Shown here: positions 4,963-5,965 of the stretch, piece by piece
Position numbering within the stretch: position 1 is the stretch's first letter
Layout: each line of letters begins with the position of its first letter
Source of the DNA: Acidobacteriota bacterium
GTDB lineage: Bacteria > Acidobacteriota > HRBIN11
DNA length: 5,965 nt
Reading direction: 5' to 3'
Assembly: GCA_030550225.1 (NCBI GenBank)
Contig: JAUQPV010000170.1
Coordinates: 1-5,965 of the forward strand
Notes under the pieces: generated by a model
The model's database searches: none
Told to the model about the DNA's origin: nothing
Seen by the model: the letters and a program-made list of their open reading frames with translations, nothing else
Translations under genes and position numbers: made by a program

Positions 4963-5017
4963 GTGACAGGGGAGGAGCGACAGGGTTTGGCGACCTCCGT
5001 CGCCCGTCCCCTGTGAC
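4963..5017. other. Long hairpin between tRNA-Ser(GCT) and the MerR-like gene
   Basis: ACAGGGGA (4966-4973) pairs perfectly with TCCCCTGT (5007-5014). Two more pairs extend the stem past one mismatch. Inside it GCGAC (4977-4981) pairs with GTCGC (4999-5003). The structure occupies most of the 83-base spacer just after the tRNA CCA end. It has no T-tract, so a processing or attenuation role is more plausible than intrinsic termination. Confidence 0.5.
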
Positions 5018-5023
5018 CCAGGG

Positions 5024-5117
5024 TGGCGGAGAGGGAGGGATTTGAACCCTCGGCCCCGGGTTTCCCCAGGGCAACTGCTTAGCAGGCAGCCCTGTTCGAC
5101 CGCTCCAGCACCTCTCC
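5024..5117 (-). tRNA. tRNA-Ser(GCT)
   Basis: The 94-base sequence has acceptor stem GGAGAGG (5117-5111) with CCTCTCC. The anticodon stem GCTGC/GCAGT encloses the loop CTGCTAA, giving anticodon GCT. A long GC-rich variable arm is typical of class II serine tRNAs. The T-arm is GAGGG-TTCAAAT-CCCTC. Discriminator G and an encoded CCA (5026-5024) are present. No promoter is seen directly upstream; the preceding 132 bases are a heptad hairpin, so cotranscription with tRNA-Ser(TGA) is likely. Confidence 0.97.
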
Positions 5118-5119
5118 GT

Positions 5120-5228
5120 GCAGGGGGTGTTGGGTGTTCGGTGTCAGGGGATTTTAGGGGTCAGGGACCGGAAGTCAGGGGTCTGAAAAGGGCCTGATTC
5201 CTGAAACCCAACACCCAGCACCCAATAC
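5120..5228. repeat. Heptad-phased inverted repeat between the two serine tRNAs
   Basis: Arms 5127-5148 and 5200-5221 are inverted copies at 19 of 22 bases, made of GGTGTTG-type and CCCAACA-type heptads. The DNA between them (GGGGTCAG-like words) also keeps a 7-bp phase. It is built of the same words as 2483-2606. It fills nearly all of the tRNA spacer. Confidence 0.8.
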
Positions 5229-5249
5229 CTGAAGGGCGGGTCCCCGTCA

Positions 5250-5339
5250 TGGCGGAGGGTGTAGGATTCGAACCCACGGTTCCGTTGCCGGAACAGCGGC
5301 TTTCAAGGCCGCCGCCTTCGTCCGCTCGGCCAACCCTCC
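5250..5339 (-). tRNA. tRNA-Ser(TGA)
   Basis: The 90-base sequence has acceptor stem GGAGGGT (5339-5333) with ACCCTCC. The anticodon stem GCGGC/GCCGC encloses CTTGAAA, giving anticodon TGA. The long variable arm contains the stem GTTCC/GGAAC, as in class II serine tRNAs. The T-arm is GTGGG-TTCGAAT-CCTAC. Discriminator G and an encoded CCA (5252-5250) are present. A sigma70-type promoter lies just upstream. Confidence 0.97.
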
Positions 5340-5353
5340 GCCCCACTGGCGAT

Positions 5354-5382
5354 AGTATAAACCCCCGCCGCGGAGAAGGCAA
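5354..5382 (-). promoter_or_regulatory. Sigma70-type promoter of the tRNA-Ser unit
   Basis: On the minus strand, TTGCCT (5382-5377, 4/6) and TATACT (5359-5354, 5/6) are separated by 17 bases. The predicted start is near 5347, about 8 bases before the mature tRNA-Ser(TGA). It is the only good promoter I see on this strand between here and the RRM gene. Confidence 0.75.
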
Positions 5383-5438
5383 CGCAAAGAGCCGTGGGCC
5401 GTGAATGGACCAGGGGAACGGCCAGGTAAGGGGAGACC

Positions 5439-5462
5439 TCAAAATATCAAAATGAATTTTGA
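5439..5462. promoter_or_regulatory. Three TCAAAAT half-sites (operator-like) upstream of the FHA gene
   Basis: TCAAAATA (5439-5446) is followed directly by TCAAAATG (5447-5454), and ATTTTGA (5456-5462) is the inverted partner of the second copy. The last two form a 7-bp-arm palindrome with a 2-base spacer. The patch is AT-rich in a GC-rich spacer. TTGACG (5458-5463) and TATAAC (5476-5481) lie next to it, but the 12-base gap between them is too short for one standard promoter. Confidence 0.4.
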
Positions 5463-5491
5463 CGATGCAGAGATCTATAACCGGCCGCACC

Positions 5492-5589
5492 TTTGGCCTG
5501 GAGCCTGGTACCTGGGATCCGGGACCCCTCATCCTGTATCCTGTACCATCACCCGACACCCGGCACTCAGCACCCATTCCGCCCATCCC
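5492..5589. repeat. Fourteen 7-bp-phased units in the leader of the FHA gene
   Basis: Words such as CTGTATC, CTGTACC, GACACCC and AGCACCC follow one another in strict 7-bp register, starting as CTGG/GGATC-like words and changing gradually to CACCC-like words. The array ends 7 bases before the Shine-Dalgarno site. With the AT-rich patch above it accounts for most of the 267-bp gene-free stretch 5340-5606. Confidence 0.7.
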
Positions 5590-5606
5590 TCGAGATGGGA
5601 GGCGTC

Positions 5607-5965
5607 ATGATCCAGCTTCGAGTTCAGGTCTTTATGCGAGACCCCTTCACGGTGACCTTTCAGAAACCCGTCGTCACCCTGGGTCGTTCGACCCGCAACG
5701 ATGTATGCCTGGAAGACATCCTGATTTCCCGCCTGCACGCTGAAATCCGAGAGGAGGGTGGGGCTTATTGGCTGGCCGACCTGGGGAGTGCGAATGGGAC
5801 ATTCCTGAACGGAGAACGGCTTCAGGCCCCTGTCCGGATTCAGGCCGGCGACATCATTCAGATGGGCCGGAGCCTCCTCACCGTCGAGATCGCCGCCCCG
5901 GCGGTTCAAGCATCCCAAGAGTCACCTGAGACATCGGACGTCACGAGGCCGACGCCCGTCTTGAC
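5607..5965 (+). CDS. FHA-domain protein, N-terminal part (runs off the right edge)
   Basis: The visible 119 codons encode a complete forkhead-associated domain, which binds phosphothreonine peptides and links Ser/Thr kinase signalling to partner proteins. The core motifs are in order: LGRS (25-28), ND (31-32), ISRLHAEI (40-47), DLGSANGTFLNG (58-69) and GDIIQMG (81-87). The phosphopeptide-contact residues R27, S41, H44 and N63 are all present. After about residue 96 a Pro/Ser/Thr-rich linker begins (APAVQASQESPETSDV), so a second domain beyond the edge is likely but unknown. The ATG at 5607 has GGGAGG at 5597-5602, four bases upstream. It is transcribed away from the tRNA unit. A partner kinase is not in the window. 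Confidence 0.93.
   Translation, partial: MIQLRVQVFMRDPFTVTFQKPVVTLGRSTRNDVCLEDILISRLHAEIREEGGAYWLADLGSANGTFLNGERLQAPVRIQAGDIIQMGRSLLTVEIAAPAVQASQESPETSDVTRPTPVL

Noticed and set aside
4359..5045. Plus-strand open frame of 228 codons
   Set aside because: It runs antisense through tRNA-Pro, the MerR-like gene and into tRNA-Ser, so it is a shadow.
5458..5481. FHA-gene promoter from TTGACG and TATAAC
   Set aside because: The two hexamers are only 12 bases apart, too close for one standard promoter.

Overview
The window is a GC-rich bacterial chromosome segment carrying ordinary housekeeping genes, separated by unusually elaborate non-coding repeats. The genes point to a respiring bacterium: two membrane-arm/connector subunits of complex I (NuoH and NuoI), a TPR lipoprotein, an RRM RNA-binding protein, a MerR-like regulator, an FHA-domain protein and three tRNAs with encoded CCA ends. 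No gene fixes the phylum. An uncultivated lineage is plausible, but that is inference.

Left part (1-2369, all minus strand): the N-terminal part of an MBL-fold metallo-hydrolase runs off the left edge (2-250). It is preceded by nuoI (484-1020) and nuoH (1275-2369). The nuoHI pair stands alone: no nuoG is seen upstream and no nuoJ immediately downstream. Spacers of more than 230 bp replace the usual tight packing.

Middle (2370-3914): a TPR lipoprotein gene (2787-3506, minus) has a clear sigma70-type promoter and Shine-Dalgarno site. It lies between two non-coding stretches of about 410 bp. Each stretch holds one copy of the same palindromic element, with conserved flanks but a different short-period repeat core.

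Right part (3915-5606): a minus-strand series reads tRNA-Ser(TGA), tRNA-Ser(GCT), a MerR-like gene, tRNA-Pro(GGG) and a small RRM gene that ends at a hairpin terminator. One good promoter lies ahead of the first tRNA, and this series may be transcribed as a mixed tRNA/mRNA unit. An FHA-domain gene (5607 to the right edge, plus strand) diverges from it.

The most striking feature is the spacer DNA. Nearly every intergenic region contains degenerate tandem arrays with a strict 7-bp or 8-bp period: GGTGTTG-like, TGCCGAAT-like, TCGCCAT-like or TCCTGTA-like words. They are often arranged as inverted pairs that could fold into long hairpins. The 8-bp arrays begin at or within a few bases of the stop codons of nuoI, nuoH and the TPR gene. 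Arrays also fill the leaders of nuoH and the MBL gene, where no Shine-Dalgarno site is visible. A second point is a glycine in NuoH at a position where complex I normally carries a conserved glutamate.
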